Source: Karalla daura
Lineage: Eukaryota; Chordata; Actinopteri; Chaetodontiformes; Leiognathidae
Direction: 5' to 3'
Assembly: GCA_029224185.1 (NCBI GenBank)
Contig: CM055211.1
Span: 4,917,564-4,981,563, forward strand
Length of the DNA stretch: 64,000 bases
Part shown: one piece after another, positions 63,448 to 64,000 of the stretch
How the letters are laid out: every line of letters begins with the position of its first letter
How positions within the stretch are numbered: position 1 is the stretch's first letter
Position numbers and translations under genes: made by a program
The notes under the pieces: generated by a model
The model's database searches: none
Seen by the model: only the letters and a program-made list of their open reading frames with translations
What the model was told of the DNA's origin: nothing

Positions 63448-63496
63448 CTCCCTCCCTCCCTCCCTCCCTCTCTCCCTCTCTCCCTCTCTCCCTCTT
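63448..63496. repeat. (CCCT)/(CTCT) microsatellite
   Basis: CCCT units passing into CTCTCC units; pyrimidine only. Confidence 0.93.
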
Positions 63497-63699
63497 TCTC
63501 TCCCTCTGCCTGGAAGAAGATGCCGATGAATCACAACGAGCTCTGTGCAAAAATCCTGCTGATTTTTGCACGGAGCTCGGCGTGCGAATGAAATCGGCGA
63601 AGATGACGCAGATTTTTTGGTTTCTTGCGTCAATTACGCACGCGCCACACTTTCAGGTCTCCCAAAGGAGGGATTTGACCTGTGGACCTGTAAAGTGTG

Positions 63700-63713
63700 A
63701 GCAGGGGGCGCCA
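63700..63713 (+). promoter_or_regulatory. CTCF-like core motif
   Basis: AGCAGGGGGCGCCA matches the CTCF core (CCASCAGGGGGCGC) over most of its length. The two leading C are not present. Inferred from the motif only. Confidence 0.35.
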
Positions 63714-64000
63714 GATTTGCCCTCGGCCCGATCAGTCCGAAGAAAGCGAAAAATGAAAACGACGACTCGTTGGCTACTTGTTTGGTATCGGTTCACCCGT
63801 TCCGGCTTGTTTTTGTTCGTGATGAGATGAGAGGGGAAACTTGTTTTTTCGCCTGATTGGTTTGACCCGAGCCTGCAGGAGAGGGAGGGAGGGAGTTATG
63901 GGGGGGTTATGACGAATTACAGCACAAGGACCAATTTAGCAAACAGCGGAGAAGACTTGAGTCGTGGCGGTGACTCTGCATCCGACTGTGCTCAAATCAG

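Larger units (their letters stand above)
60364..64000 (+). other. il1rapl1: Start of the intron after the first TIR exon
   Basis: This begins with a good donor (GTAAGC) in phase 1; the acceptor is beyond the window. The next expected coding block (continuing T-Y-x-E-D after RDLIPTG) is not seen. It contains a GTTGTG array, a hAT-like end near 60.88 kb, two CA arrays (61624-61648, 61719-61757), C runs near 62.35 and 62.53 kb, a GT/G tract (63218-63254), a CCCT array (63448-63496) and a CTCF-like motif at 63700. Confidence 0.88.

Overview
The window looks like vertebrate, most likely teleost fish, nuclear DNA from inside one very large, mostly intronic gene. Only four stretches are convincingly protein coding. 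All are on the + strand (45185-45317, 50797-50942, 54469-54615, 60193-60363) and have matching splice signals and phases (1, 2, 1, 1, 1). Joined, they encode the end of an extracellular Ig domain, a membrane-spanning segment with its juxtamembrane part, and the first part of a cytoplasmic TIR domain. The residues match the synaptic receptor-like protein IL1RAPL1 (interleukin-1 receptor accessory protein-like 1) much better than its paralogue IL1RAPL2. Teleosts can carry two copies (a and b); I cannot tell which this is. The first Ig domains lie upstream of the window, and the rest of the TIR domain and the C-terminal tail lie downstream.

Layout. Positions 1-45184 are one intron, or part of one, with no exon I can defend. 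It holds many microsatellites, several very long pure G or C runs, a diverged tandem duplication (6842-7489), fragments of a tRNA-like interspersed repeat common in fish genomes (near 10.3, 14.4, 18.3 and 44.6 kb), a hAT-like transposon end (22.47 kb), a long inverted repeat (26295-26389) and homeobox/POU-like motif clusters that may be enhancers. Positions 45185-60363 hold the four exons, separated by introns of 5479, 3526 and 5577 bases. The 3.5 kb intron before the transmembrane exon is unusually loaded with simple repeats, including a pure (GATA) tract of 205 bases. Positions 60364-64000 are the start of the next intron.

The teleost inference rests on dense CA/GT, CT/GA and GGA arrays, fish-type interspersed repeat fragments, and exon sequence close to but distinct from the mammalian protein. 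No operon, phage, CRISPR array, bacterial gene, rRNA or convincing tRNA was seen. I found no evidence of a new multi-gene system. The points most worth checking are possible read-through isoforms after exons 2 and 3, CTCF- and REST-like sites, the G/C homopolymer tracts and the palindromic element at 26.3 kb. Motif and repeat calls were made by eye.
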